From: Pseudomonadota bacterium
GTDB lineage: Bacteria; Myxococcota; Myxococcia; Myxococcales; Anaeromyxobacteraceae
Assembly (NCBI GenBank): GCA_023428085.1
Contig: JAEYZK010000451.1
Span: 1 to 15,358, forward strand
Direction: 5' to 3'
Length of the DNA stretch: 15,358 nt
Shown here piece after piece: positions 1 through 5,778 of the stretch (the first letter of the stretch is position 1; every line of letters begins with the position of its first letter). The position numbers were made by a program, and so were the translations under genes. A model generated the notes under the pieces. The model had not been told where the DNA came from, made no database searches, and saw only the letters and a list, made by a program, of their open reading frames with translations.

Positions 1-1
1 C

Positions 2-71
2 GCCGCTTCGCGGCTGCGCGCGGCTGCCCCGCGGCGGAGGGGCTCTGCCCCTCCCCCCAGCTTCGCTGGGG
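2..71. repeat. Three tandem GC-rich hairpins at the left edge
   Basis: Three perfect short inverted repeats lie side by side. The first is GCCGC-TTC-GCGGC at 2-14. The second is an 8-bp stem GGAGGGGC/GCCCCTCC around TCT at 36-54. The third is a 7-bp stem CCCCAGC/GCTGGGG around TTC at 55-71. No gene is visible in this stretch. The stems could end transcription coming from the left, or be a copy of an intergenic palindromic repeat family. The GGGCTCYGCCC core of the second hairpin recurs at 13191-13201. The stems are certain from the sequence; their role is inferred. Confidence 0.6.
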
Positions 72-87
72 CCCCCCACTCCGCATC

Positions 88-117
88 CCGATCGACGTGT
101 TCACGAATCACGATCGG
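88..117 (-). terminator. Possible terminator hairpin after the HAD gene
   Basis: A 7-bp inverted repeat CCGATCG/CGATCGG (88-94 and 111-117) starts five bases beyond the stop codon of the minus-strand HAD phosphatase gene. The 16-base loop contains a smaller CGTG/CACG pairing. No U-tract follows, so intrinsic termination would be weak. The position suggests a 3' end structure. Confidence 0.35.
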
Positions 118-121
118 TCGT

Positions 122-856
122 TTAGCCGCCCGGCCTCGCGTCGCCCCAGTCCACCACGGGCCAGCCGCGCGCCCGCGCGACCCGGCGGAGGCGCGCGTCC
201 GGGTTGACGGCCACCGGGTGGCCCACGACCTCCAGGGTGGGGAGGTCCGCGGCCGAGTCGGTGAAGAAGGTGCACCGCGACAGCGGCACACCCGCCGCCG
301 CCGCGAAGCGCTCCGCCGCCGCGGCCTTCCCGTGTCCGAAGCAGGGGCGTCCCACGATACGGCCCGTGTAGCGCCCGGTGCCGTCGATCTCCGCCACGGT
401 GCACACGACGCCGTCGAGCCCCAGGTCGCGGGCGACGAGCTCGCTCAGGTGCTGCGTGCCCGCGGTCAACAGGACGCAGCGCTCGCCGCGGGCGCGATGC
501 TCCTCGAGGGCGGCGAGTCCTCCCGGCCGCATGCGCCGGCGCAGCACCCGCTCGTAGAACGCGGCCGTGCACCGCTCGGTCGCGCGCGCGTCGCGGCCGG
601 CGCTGCGTGAGATCTTCCAGCGCAACGCGGACTCCAGGTCGCCGTCGCCGAGCCGGTAGCGCGCGAGCGCGCCGATCGTGCGGAGCGCCTCGAGGAGCCC
701 CACGTGCCCGCGGCGCACCTCCTCCACGAGCCACGGCACCGCCGAGTTGCAGGCGAGCAGGGTGCGATCGAGGTCGAAGAAGGCGACGCCCTGCGCCTCC
801 GCCGGTGGCGGGGACGCCGCGGGCGCTCGTGGATGGCGGTCCGGAGACGTCCTCAT
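122..856 (-). CDS. HAD-superfamily subfamily IB phosphatase (SerB-like)
   Basis: This 244-residue protein carries all four HAD motifs. Motif I is FFDLDRT, with the nucleophile D28 and acid D30. Motif II is LLTAG, with T131. The motif III lysine is K177 in GHGK. Motif IV is FFTDSAADLP, with D200 and D204. The helical cap between motifs I and II (about residues 38-120) is typical of the SerB-like IB group, which usually hydrolyses small phosphomonoesters. The ATG at 854-856 was chosen because the family core begins about 22 residues later; upstream extensions are low-complexity antisense sequence. The Shine-Dalgarno sequence is weak. The gene is divergent from an AfsA-like gene, and the pathway for butyrolactone signals needs a phosphatase, so a link is plausible. 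Phosphoserine phosphatase or lipid-phosphate phosphatase activity cannot be excluded. Confidence 0.88.
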   Translation of the reverse strand: MRTSPDRHPRAPAASPPPAEAQGVAFFDLDRTLLACNSAVPWLVEEVRRGHVGLLEALRTIGALARYRLGDGDLESALRWKISRSAGRDARATERCTAAFYERVLRRRMRPGGLAALEEHRARGERCVLLTAGTQHLSELVARDLGLDGVVCTVAEIDGTGRYTGRIVGRPCFGHGKAAAAERFAAAAGVPLSRCTFFTDSAADLPTLEVVGHPVAVNPDARLRRVARARGWPVVDWGDARPGG

Positions 857-907
857 GAACCCGCTCGACGGCGCGAAGGAGCACGGAGCGCCGGCCTCCC
901 GGGGGCA

Positions 908-935
908 ATACAACGGCTGCTTTCGCGGGCGCAAG
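908..935 (-). promoter_or_regulatory. Possible promoter of the HAD phosphatase gene
   Basis: On the minus strand, CTTGCG (935-930) is followed 16 bases later by TTGTAT (913-908). This would start a leader of about 45 bases before the ATG at 856. The -10 match is only moderate. The candidate overlaps the inverted repeat at 921-950, which could act as an operator. Confidence 0.25.
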
Positions 936-950
936 CGGCGCCCCGCGAAA
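921..950. repeat. Inverted repeat in the divergent HAD/AfsA spacer
   Basis: TTTCGCGGG (921-929) pairs perfectly with CCCGCGAAA (942-950). Inside, CGC (930-932) can pair with GCG (938-940) across a bulged C, leaving a 5-base loop. It lies in the 285-base spacer between two divergent genes and overlaps the candidate minus-strand promoter. That is a better fit for a protein-binding or leader structure than for a terminator. Confidence 0.4.
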
Positions 951-1074
951 GGCGCGCGACCCGGGCGCGGGGCGACCGGGTGTGAATGTCTCCCACTTCC
1001 TCGGCGCGCGTCGGCTCCTCTCCGTCCCGCACCGTTTGCGCCGGCCGGCGCGCGGGAGGGGTCACTTTCACTCA

Positions 1075-1102
1075 TTGCGGGGGCAGCCCGAACCCGTACT
1101 CT
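1075..1102 (+). promoter_or_regulatory. Candidate promoter of the AfsA-like gene
   Basis: TTGCGG (1075-1080) and TACTCT (1097-1102) are separated by 16 bases. This is a fair sigma70-type match, with a leader of about 33 bases before the ATG at 1142. A strong ribosome binding site, GGGAGGAG (1132-1139), lies in that leader. It is the best promoter candidate in the spacer. Confidence 0.45.
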
Positions 1103-1119
1103 GAGAGTCCGCGTACGCG
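1095..1119. promoter_or_regulatory. Nested palindromes at the AfsA promoter (candidate operator)
   Basis: Two perfect palindromes sit next to each other over the -10 and start site: ACTCTGAGAGT (1098-1108) and CGCGTACGCG (1110-1119). An inverted CGTAC/GTACG pair (1095-1099 and 1113-1117) spans both. A dimeric repressor binding here would block the promoter. No regulator gene of the TetR (ArpA/ScbR) type is present in the window, so the binding protein is unknown. Confidence 0.35.
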
Positions 1120-1141
1120 CGGTCTCGTTCCGGGAGGAGCC

Positions 1142-2407
1142 ATGGAGATCCGAGTCCCCGAGATGATCGACCGTCACCTGGTCCACAAGCGGAACCAGGA
1201 GAACGTGTTGCTCGCCGACCTGCGCCTCGCGGTCCCGAGCTGGCTCGAGGCCAGGGTGTTCGGCGAGGTCGAGCGCCGCGACGCGGCGGCGGCGGAGGCC
1301 CTGCGCGCGCACTACGTCGCCGGCGGGCGCGCGGGCCCCGACGGCGGGGAGCTGCACGTCCTGGCGGGCCTGCGGCCGATCGTGCAGCTCCGATCGTCGG
1401 CCCTGGACGGCCGCCTCTCGGTCCTCCCCCCGGAGCGGGCGGCCGAGCTCCTCGGCCTCTACGAGCGGCGCGGTGAAGAGCTCCTCCTGCGCCCGGACGT
1501 GAACGAGCGCGAGTACGAGCGGCTGCTGATCGCCCTCGGCATGCACGGGTCGGTCCTGTCCACGAGCGCCAAGCTCCGCATCTCGCGTGCGCTCGAGCAG
1601 GTGGAGGACCCGCCGCGGGCGTACTGCGCGACGCTCGTCGTGGACACCGCCCATCAGTTCTTCTTCGAGCACATGGTCGAGCACGTCCCCGGGCTGTTGA
1701 TCATCGAGGCGGCGCGCCAGATGGTCGTGGCGACCGAGCTCAAGTACCGCGGGGTGGCGGCCGACGTGCAGTTCATCCTCCAGGCCTTCTCCGCGGAGTT
1801 CCAGGGCTACCTCGACAACTGCGTCCCCGTCGACCTCTACTGCCGGGAGACGAGCAGGGCCGAGCCGCGGTCGGGCCGGCCGTCGTGCGACGTCCACCTC
1901 GAGGTCGTGGTCGGCCAGATGCACCGCGAGGCGGCGCGGTTCAAGCTCGTCGGCGAGACGATCACGACGAGCCTCTTCGAGCGGCTCCGGCGCAACCGCG
2001 CCGCGACCCTCGGCCATCGCGTCTTCGTCCAGCGGCCCCACGTCGTCTCCGACGTCGTGGTCGGCCCGGTGCAGGCGCGGCGGGGGCACGCGGTCCCCGT
2101 CGCGTTCTGGCTCGACGGCCTCAGGCTGAAGCTGGCCGAGCCCTTCCCGGACCCGCGCGGCGAAGGCGAGCTCACGCTCTCGTTCCCGGACCTCCCGGCG
2201 ATCGGCAGCCGCTTCCGGGTGAGCCGGCAGTGGCGCGAGGACGGCGCCTCGTTCGCCGAGGTCGAGCTGATCGACCTCGAGAAGTCGGCCCGGCTGGTGC
2301 TCCAGAAGGCGATCGCGCTGTACTGCGTCTGGACGGGCGAGGAGAGGCCGCCCGGAGCCTCCGCGACGGACCCCGCGGCGCCGGCGGCGGTGGCCGTCGC
2401 CCGGTGA
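1142..2407 (+). CDS. AfsA-related hotdog protein with extra C-terminal domain
   Basis: This 421-residue protein resembles the A-factor biosynthesis hotdog family (AfsA, PF03756), whose Streptomyces members join a 3-oxoacyl-ACP to dihydroxyacetone phosphate. The N-terminal family signature LVHKRNQENVLLADL is at residues 13-27. The core signature HVPGLLIIEAARQ is at 181-193, preceded by AHQFFFEH (170-177). Classical AfsA is about 300 residues with two hotdog halves. Here about 130 residues of charged, mostly helical sequence separate the two signatures, and only one full hotdog (about 160-235) is obvious. Residues 280-400 form an added beta-rich domain with a faint PilZ look (FWLDGLRLKL, then VELIDLEKSARLVLQKAI), but the c-di-GMP-binding RxxxR and DxSxxG motifs are missing or degenerate. 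The start follows a strong GGGAGGAG. A dehydrogenase gene follows 88 bases later. Family assignment is fairly firm; signal synthesis is inferred. Confidence 0.82.
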   Translation: MEIRVPEMIDRHLVHKRNQENVLLADLRLAVPSWLEARVFGEVERRDAAAAEALRAHYVAGGRAGPDGGELHVLAGLRPIVQLRSSALDGRLSVLPPERAAELLGLYERRGEELLLRPDVNEREYERLLIALGMHGSVLSTSAKLRISRALEQVEDPPRAYCATLVVDTAHQFFFEHMVEHVPGLLIIEAARQMVVATELKYRGVAADVQFILQAFSAEFQGYLDNCVPVDLYCRETSRAEPRSGRPSCDVHLEVVVGQMHREAARFKLVGETITTSLFERLRRNRAATLGHRVFVQRPHVVSDVVVGPVQARRGHAVPVAFWLDGLRLKLAEPFPDPRGEGELTLSFPDLPAIGSRFRVSRQWREDGASFAEVELIDLEKSARLVLQKAIALYCVWTGEERPPGASATDPAAPAAVAVAR

Positions 2408-2418
2408 GCGCACCGGGC
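2399..2418 (+). repeat. Hairpin spanning the stop codon of the AfsA-like gene
   Basis: GCCCGGTG (2399-2406) pairs perfectly with CACCGGGC (2411-2418) around the tetraloop AGCG, and the TGA stop lies inside it. No U-run follows. In an AfsA-dehydrogenase transcript it could protect or process the upstream message, or lower expression of the downstream gene. Confidence 0.4.
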
Positions 2419-2495
2419 CGACGCGGGAGGCGTGGCGCTCGACGCGCGGGCGCGGTGGAACCCGGAGCAGACCGCTGCTCCAGCGAGGAGACGAC

Positions 2496-3257
2496 GTGGC
2501 AGGGATGCTCGAGGGCAAGGTCGCGCTGGTGACCGGCGGTGGCACGGGGATCGGGCGGGCCGCCGCCCGCCTGTTCGCGCGGGAGGGGGCGACGGTGGTG
2601 GTGGCGAACCGGACCGAGGAGACCGGCGCGGAGACCGTCCGCCTCGTGGCCTCCGAGGGGGGGCGCGCCTCCTTCGTCCGGACGGACGTCTCCCGCGAGG
2701 ATCAGGTCGAGCGCCTGATCCGGACCGTCGTCGACCGGCACGGACGGCTCGACTGCGCCTTCAACAACGGCGGCATCGACGGTCCCCCGGCCGAGGTCGT
2801 CGCGTGCAAGGAGGAGGACTGGGAGCAGATCGTGGGCATCAACCTCAAGGGCACGTACCTGCTCATGAAGCACGAGATCGCGCAGATGCTCACGCAGGGC
2901 GGCGGGGCCGTCGTCAACATGGCCTCGGTGTGCGGGTTCATCGCCCGCCCGAACCGCATCGCCTACAACGTCAGCCGGCACGGCGTGATCGGGGCGACCA
3001 AGACCGCCGCGCTCGAGTACGCGCGGAGGGGGATCCGGGTCAACGCGGTCGCGCCCGGATCGATCCGCACCGCCATCTACGCCCGCAGCACCCGCGGAGA
3101 TCCGGCGCGCGAGAAGCTCTACGCGGAGGCCCACGCGCTCGGCCGCGTCGGCGAGCCGGAGGAGGTGGCCGAGGCGGCGCTCTGGCTCTGCTCCGATCGC
3201 TCGTCGTTCGTCGTCGGCCACACGATGCTCGTGGACGGCGGCATGACGCTGTCCTGA
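2496..3257 (+). CDS. Short-chain dehydrogenase/reductase with YxxxR active site
   Basis: This is a 253-residue classical SDR of normal length. The cofactor loop TGGGTGIG is at 13-20. The NNAG-like motif reads NNGG (90-93). The active-site Asn is N116, the catalytic Ser is S144 and the Tyr is Y157. The usual YxxxK reads YNVSR, so the catalytic lysine is R161 (codon cgg). The C-terminal VNAVAPGSI (182-190) and VDGGM (246-250) are standard. At the end of beta2, N38-R39 suggests NADPH may be usable. The GTG start is supported by GAGGAG five bases upstream. It probably shares a transcript with the AfsA-like gene and could supply the ketoreduction step of a butyrolactone-type product. The substrate cannot be read from the sequence, and the K-to-R change may reduce activity. 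Confidence 0.9.
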   Translation: MAGMLEGKVALVTGGGTGIGRAAARLFAREGATVVVANRTEETGAETVRLVASEGGRASFVRTDVSREDQVERLIRTVVDRHGRLDCAFNNGGIDGPPAEVVACKEEDWEQIVGINLKGTYLLMKHEIAQMLTQGGGAVVNMASVCGFIARPNRIAYNVSRHGVIGATKTAALEYARRGIRVNAVAPGSIRTAIYARSTRGDPAREKLYAEAHALGRVGEPEEVAEAALWLCSDRSSFVVGHTMLVDGGMTLS

Positions 3258-3280
3258 CGCGGTCGGATCGGGAGCGGGGC

Positions 3281-3308
3281 GCCCTCTCCGCCGCGCGGCG
3301 GAGAGGGC
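3281..3308. terminator. Perfect 28-bp palindrome between convergent genes
   Basis: GCCCTCTCCGCCG (3281-3293), CG, then CGGCGGAGAGGGC (3296-3308) form a perfect inverted repeat with a 13-bp arm. It lies 24 bases after the dehydrogenase stop and 27 bases past the stop of the opposite-strand lipoprotein gene. There is no T-tract on either side. A bidirectional terminator or transcript-end stabiliser fits best. Confidence 0.65.
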
Positions 3309-3334
3309 GGGCGCTGGCGAACGCGGGCTCCCGC

Positions 3335-4336
3335 TCAGGGCACGTACGCGGCGGCCACCTCGTCGACGTCCGGGTAGTTGACGAAGCCCAGGAGCTTGCC
3401 CTGCGCGTCCACCCGCCACGAGTTCACCGTGTGGACGTGATAGCTCTTGCCGGTCGCGTACACCGTCCAGTGCTCGAACAGGACGACGTCGGTCCGATCC
3501 CCCTCGGTCACGAAGAAGCGCTCGATCGCGTCGGGGCGCGCCGTCCCCGCCAGGTTCATCACGAACTGGAGGAGGCCGTCGAAGCCGTGGTACTCGCCCG
3601 ACTGCGGGTTGTCCCCGCCCTGGAAGTAGACGGCCGCCTCCTCGGACAGCATCGCGAAGACGCCGGGGATGTCGCCCCCGTAGAAGCGGTCGTAGACCTG
3701 GGCGACCAGGGCCTCCACGTCGTACGGCGTGGACCGGACCTGGTGATCGTCGTCCGGATCCCTTCGATCGGCCAGCCGGCGCGGGCCGCCCACCGTGAAC
3801 GCCTCCGCCAGGAGCTGGGTGTCGTAGTACGTCCGGCACGTCACCGGCCTGCCGTCCTCCCCGAACTTCCAGACGTGCACGAACCCGGCGTCGAAGGTCT
3901 TCCCCGTCGAGGGCACGCGCCCGGTCAGCCGGAAGTGCCAGCTGACGTGCTCGGCGTCGGCGAGCTTGTACTCGAACCGGTACCGCAGGACGTCGATGGC
4001 GCCGAAGTAGTCCCGGAAGTGCTCCCAGATCGCCCGCCGGCCCACGTACGCGCCGGCGAACGGGACGACCTCCGTCCGCCAGCCGGTCACGTTCCAGGTC
4101 ATGTCCTCGGGCAGCGACACCGCGAGCGCGAACTCCCGCTCGTCCGAGAAGTGGCGGTAGAACCGCTCGAGGTACTCCACCCGCCGATCGCGCCGCCGCG
4201 GGCCATGGTCGCGGTGCTCGGCGAGGGAGGCCGCCGCGGCGCCGGCCTCCGGGAGCGCCGCCTCCGCGTCGGACGCCTGCCCGCACCCGAGGACCCCGAG
4301 GAGCACCAACGTCACCGCACCGGATCTCGTCGTCAT
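3335..4336 (-). CDS. Lipoprotein with two SnoaL/NTF2-like domains
   Basis: This is a 333-residue protein. The N-terminus MTTRSGAVTLVLLGVLGCGQ is a lipoprotein signal with lipobox VLGC, so C18 would be lipidated. Two NTF2/SnoaL-like alpha+beta barrels follow, at about residues 52-182 (YLERFYRHF...) and 206-331 (VYDRFYGGDIPGVF...). They share the helix-then-beta pattern and end in similar strands (TCRTYYDT and GFVNYPDV), as expected of an internal duplication. An acidic/basic linker at 186-203 separates them. SnoaL-like domains bind small hydrophobic ligands or act as cyclases or isomerases, but no catalytic residue can be assigned here. The ATG follows AAGGG with good spacing. It is convergent with the dehydrogenase and divergent from the STAS gene. 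The cell-envelope location is well supported; the function is unknown. Confidence 0.85.
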   Translation of the reverse strand: MTTRSGAVTLVLLGVLGCGQASDAEAALPEAGAAAASLAEHRDHGPRRRDRRVEYLERFYRHFSDEREFALAVSLPEDMTWNVTGWRTEVVPFAGAYVGRRAIWEHFRDYFGAIDVLRYRFEYKLADAEHVSWHFRLTGRVPSTGKTFDAGFVHVWKFGEDGRPVTCRTYYDTQLLAEAFTVGGPRRLADRRDPDDDHQVRSTPYDVEALVAQVYDRFYGGDIPGVFAMLSEEAAVYFQGGDNPQSGEYHGFDGLLQFVMNLAGTARPDAIERFFVTEGDRTDVVLFEHWTVYATGKSYHVHTVNSWRVDAQGKLLGFVNYPDVDEVAAAYVP

Positions 4337-4460
4337 GAACCCTTGCCTCTCTCGGCGGCGGTGCTCCTCCCCACGAGGTCCGAGGAGGAACTCGACCGCG
4401 CCGGGGACGAGGTTAGCAAAGCGAGACATTGCCGAGGACGAAATGAACTCGACGCGCGGC

Positions 4461-4489
4461 TTGAGGCGCCACGCGCACCAGGCTACAAT
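4461..4489 (+). promoter_or_regulatory. Sigma70-type promoter of the STAS-like gene
   Basis: TTGAGG (4461-4466), a 17-base spacer and TACAAT (4484-4489) give the best promoter match in the window. The predicted start near 4496 leaves a leader of about 39 bases containing GGAGAG (4523-4528). The surrounding 4340-4530 spacer is less GC-rich than the flanking genes. I see no clear promoter for the divergent lipoprotein in it. Confidence 0.65.
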
Positions 4490-4534
4490 CGCAATCGGCG
4501 TGTAGGCGCGGGGGGAGAACCCGGAGAGCAATGT

Positions 4535-4894
4535 ATGGCAGAGCGTGTAGGCTGGATCACGCACAAGGGCCGTCGGATCCTGCGCGTCGACTACAGCGGC
4601 CTCGATGGTGAGGAGTTTCTGCCTGTGATCCGGGAGGTGGTCGTCGCCTACAAGGGCCAATTGCCCGCGAGCGTCTACTGCCTCATTGACGTGCGCAAGG
4701 CCGTCGGGACGCAGGTGGCGGTGGACGCGCTCAAGGACCTGGTGAAGACCACCCGCGAGTACGACAAGAAGGTCGCGGTCCTCGGCATCTCCGGCCTGAA
4801 GAAGGCGTTCCTGGCGCTCATCAACGTGTTCGCCAAGCACTCGATGCAGGCGTTCGACGACGAGCAGCAGGCCCTCGACTGGCTCGCCGCGTGA
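4535..4894 (+). CDS. Small STAS/SpoIIAA-like protein
   Basis: The protein has 119 residues, the usual size for stand-alone STAS or SpoIIAA-like proteins. The alternating pattern fits that fold: strand RRILRVDYSG (13-22), helix EEFLPVIREVV (26-36), strand SVYCLIDVRKA (46-56), helix VDALKDLVKT (63-72), strand KKVAVLGISG (78-87) and a final helix. The segment after the LIDV strand lacks a clear conserved phosphoacceptor Ser, so anti-anti-sigma activity is not shown. The ATG at 4535 was preferred over the out-of-frame ATG at 4531 because it opens the conserved frame and has GGAGAG six bases upstream. The gene is monocistronic, with its own promoter and a convergent gene downstream. Its role is probably protein-protein regulation or lipid/ligand binding. 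Confidence 0.8.
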   Translation: MAERVGWITHKGRRILRVDYSGLDGEEFLPVIREVVVAYKGQLPASVYCLIDVRKAVGTQVAVDALKDLVKTTREYDKKVAVLGISGLKKAFLALINVFAKHSMQAFDDEQQALDWLAA

Positions 4895-4909
4895 CGTCCG
4901 CGGCGGACG
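4895..4909. terminator. Weak hairpin between STAS and amidotransferase genes
   Basis: CGTCCG (4895-4900) pairs with CGGACG (4904-4909) around a CGG loop, right after the STAS stop codon in a 58-base convergent gap. There is no T-tract. A modest terminator is possible. Confidence 0.35.
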
Positions 4910-4952
4910 GCGCCCGACGCCGCGGGCGGCCCCCCGCTCCGGCGCGGGTCCG

Positions 4953-5720
4953 TCAGGCGTGCAGCGGCCGGCGCGCGAGCTCGACCCCGTCCTCCGTCCC
5001 GACGAACCCCTCCTCCGGCACCTCGGCCCAGGGCGCGGCGCCGATCGGCTCGCTCGCGATCACGAAGGCGTGACGCGGGCCGGCGTTCGTCGAGACGTGG
5101 AGGGTGCGGCGGTGGCGGCAGGCGGCGAGGAGCCGGCCGTCCGAGACGAGGAACGTGAGGGAGGTCGGCTTCGGGACCGGGGCGGCGTCGGCGATCCGGA
5201 TCACGGTCGCCGCCGCCTCCGCGAAGGCGCGGCGCACGTCCTCGAGCCCGGGCGCGGCGAGCCCGGCGCGGGCGCGGAGGCACGTGAGGAACAGGCGGAA
5301 GCACCGCTCGCTGTCCGTGTCGCCCCGGAAGCGGCGGAGGTCGGGGTCGATCTCCGCCTCGATCGCGGCGCGCACCTCGGCGTGATCGCGGAAGCGCGCC
5401 ACGGTGCCGTTGTGCGCGAAGAGCCAGCGGTCCCAGTGGAACGGGTGGCAGTTCTCGGGGAGCACCGGCCCCACGCTCGCCTCGCGGACGTGGGCGACGA
5501 CGAGCGGCGCGCGGATCTCCCTGCCGGCGGCGGCGAACGCCTCGTCGGAGTGCGCCGGGAGGATGCCGCGCCGGACGCAGGGCGAGCCGTGCTCGTACCA
5601 GCCGATCCCCCAGCCGTGCGGGTGGCGGTGCGACTGGAGGCGGAGCGCGTTCTCGGCGCTGCAGAGCGGCTCGGTGGGATCGAGGCCCGGATGGGCGTGC
5701 TGGCCGAAGAGACGACACAC
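4953..5720 (-). CDS. Class II glutamine amidotransferase (YafJ/EgtC type)
   Basis: This is an Ntn-hydrolase glutaminase domain of 255 residues. The GTG at 5718-5720 was chosen over longer starts because it places Cys at position 2 (MCRLFG), and family members use this N-terminal Cys as nucleophile after Met removal. Further family signatures are HGWGIGWY (35-42), HVREAS (77-82) for glutamine carboxylate binding, FAHNGT (101-106) for the oxyanion hole, and GDTDSE (133-138). No synthase domain is attached, so the ammonia acceptor or the gamma-glutamyl substrate is not defined by the sequence. EgtC of ergothioneine biosynthesis is one member type, but no egtB/egtD genes are nearby. It lies 58 bases downstream of the DUF99 gene on the same strand and probably shares its operon. 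Confidence 0.88.
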   Translation of the reverse strand: MCRLFGQHAHPGLDPTEPLCSAENALRLQSHRHPHGWGIGWYEHGSPCVRRGILPAHSDEAFAAAGREIRAPLVVAHVREASVGPVLPENCHPFHWDRWLFAHNGTVARFRDHAEVRAAIEAEIDPDLRRFRGDTDSERCFRLFLTCLRARAGLAAPGLEDVRRAFAEAAATVIRIADAAPVPKPTSLTFLVSDGRLLAACRHRRTLHVSTNAGPRHAFVIASEPIGAAPWAEVPEEGFVGTEDGVELARRPLHA

Positions 5721-5778
5721 GACGTCCCGACTCTTAGCAGGGGGCCGCGCCGCTGGCACGTGACTGGCCGCTTACGAC

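Noticed and set aside
280..382. The Cas/IS-type mobile region hypothesis for the left part
   Set aside because: No transposase or integrase motifs, no terminal repeats and no spaced direct repeats were found. Composition does not change across the region.
1885..2532. 215-residue plus-strand frame overlapping the AfsA-like gene
   Set aside because: It is an Arg/Ala/Gly-rich shadow frame with no domain, and it overlaps a gene with family motifs.
122..2545. An 807-residue minus-strand open frame covering the AfsA-like gene
   Set aside because: Only its last 244 codons (the HAD phosphatase) show protein motifs. The rest is antisense to the AfsA-like gene and open because high GC makes stop codons rare.
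2172..4286. A 704-residue minus-strand frame over the dehydrogenase and lipoprotein genes
   Set aside because: It is Arg/Gly/Pro-rich low-complexity sequence in the wrong frame relative to two genes with clear domains.
4675..5718. 347-residue minus-strand frame over the STAS and amidotransferase genes
   Set aside because: It is out of frame with the amidotransferase and antisense to STAS, and its composition is that of a shadow frame.
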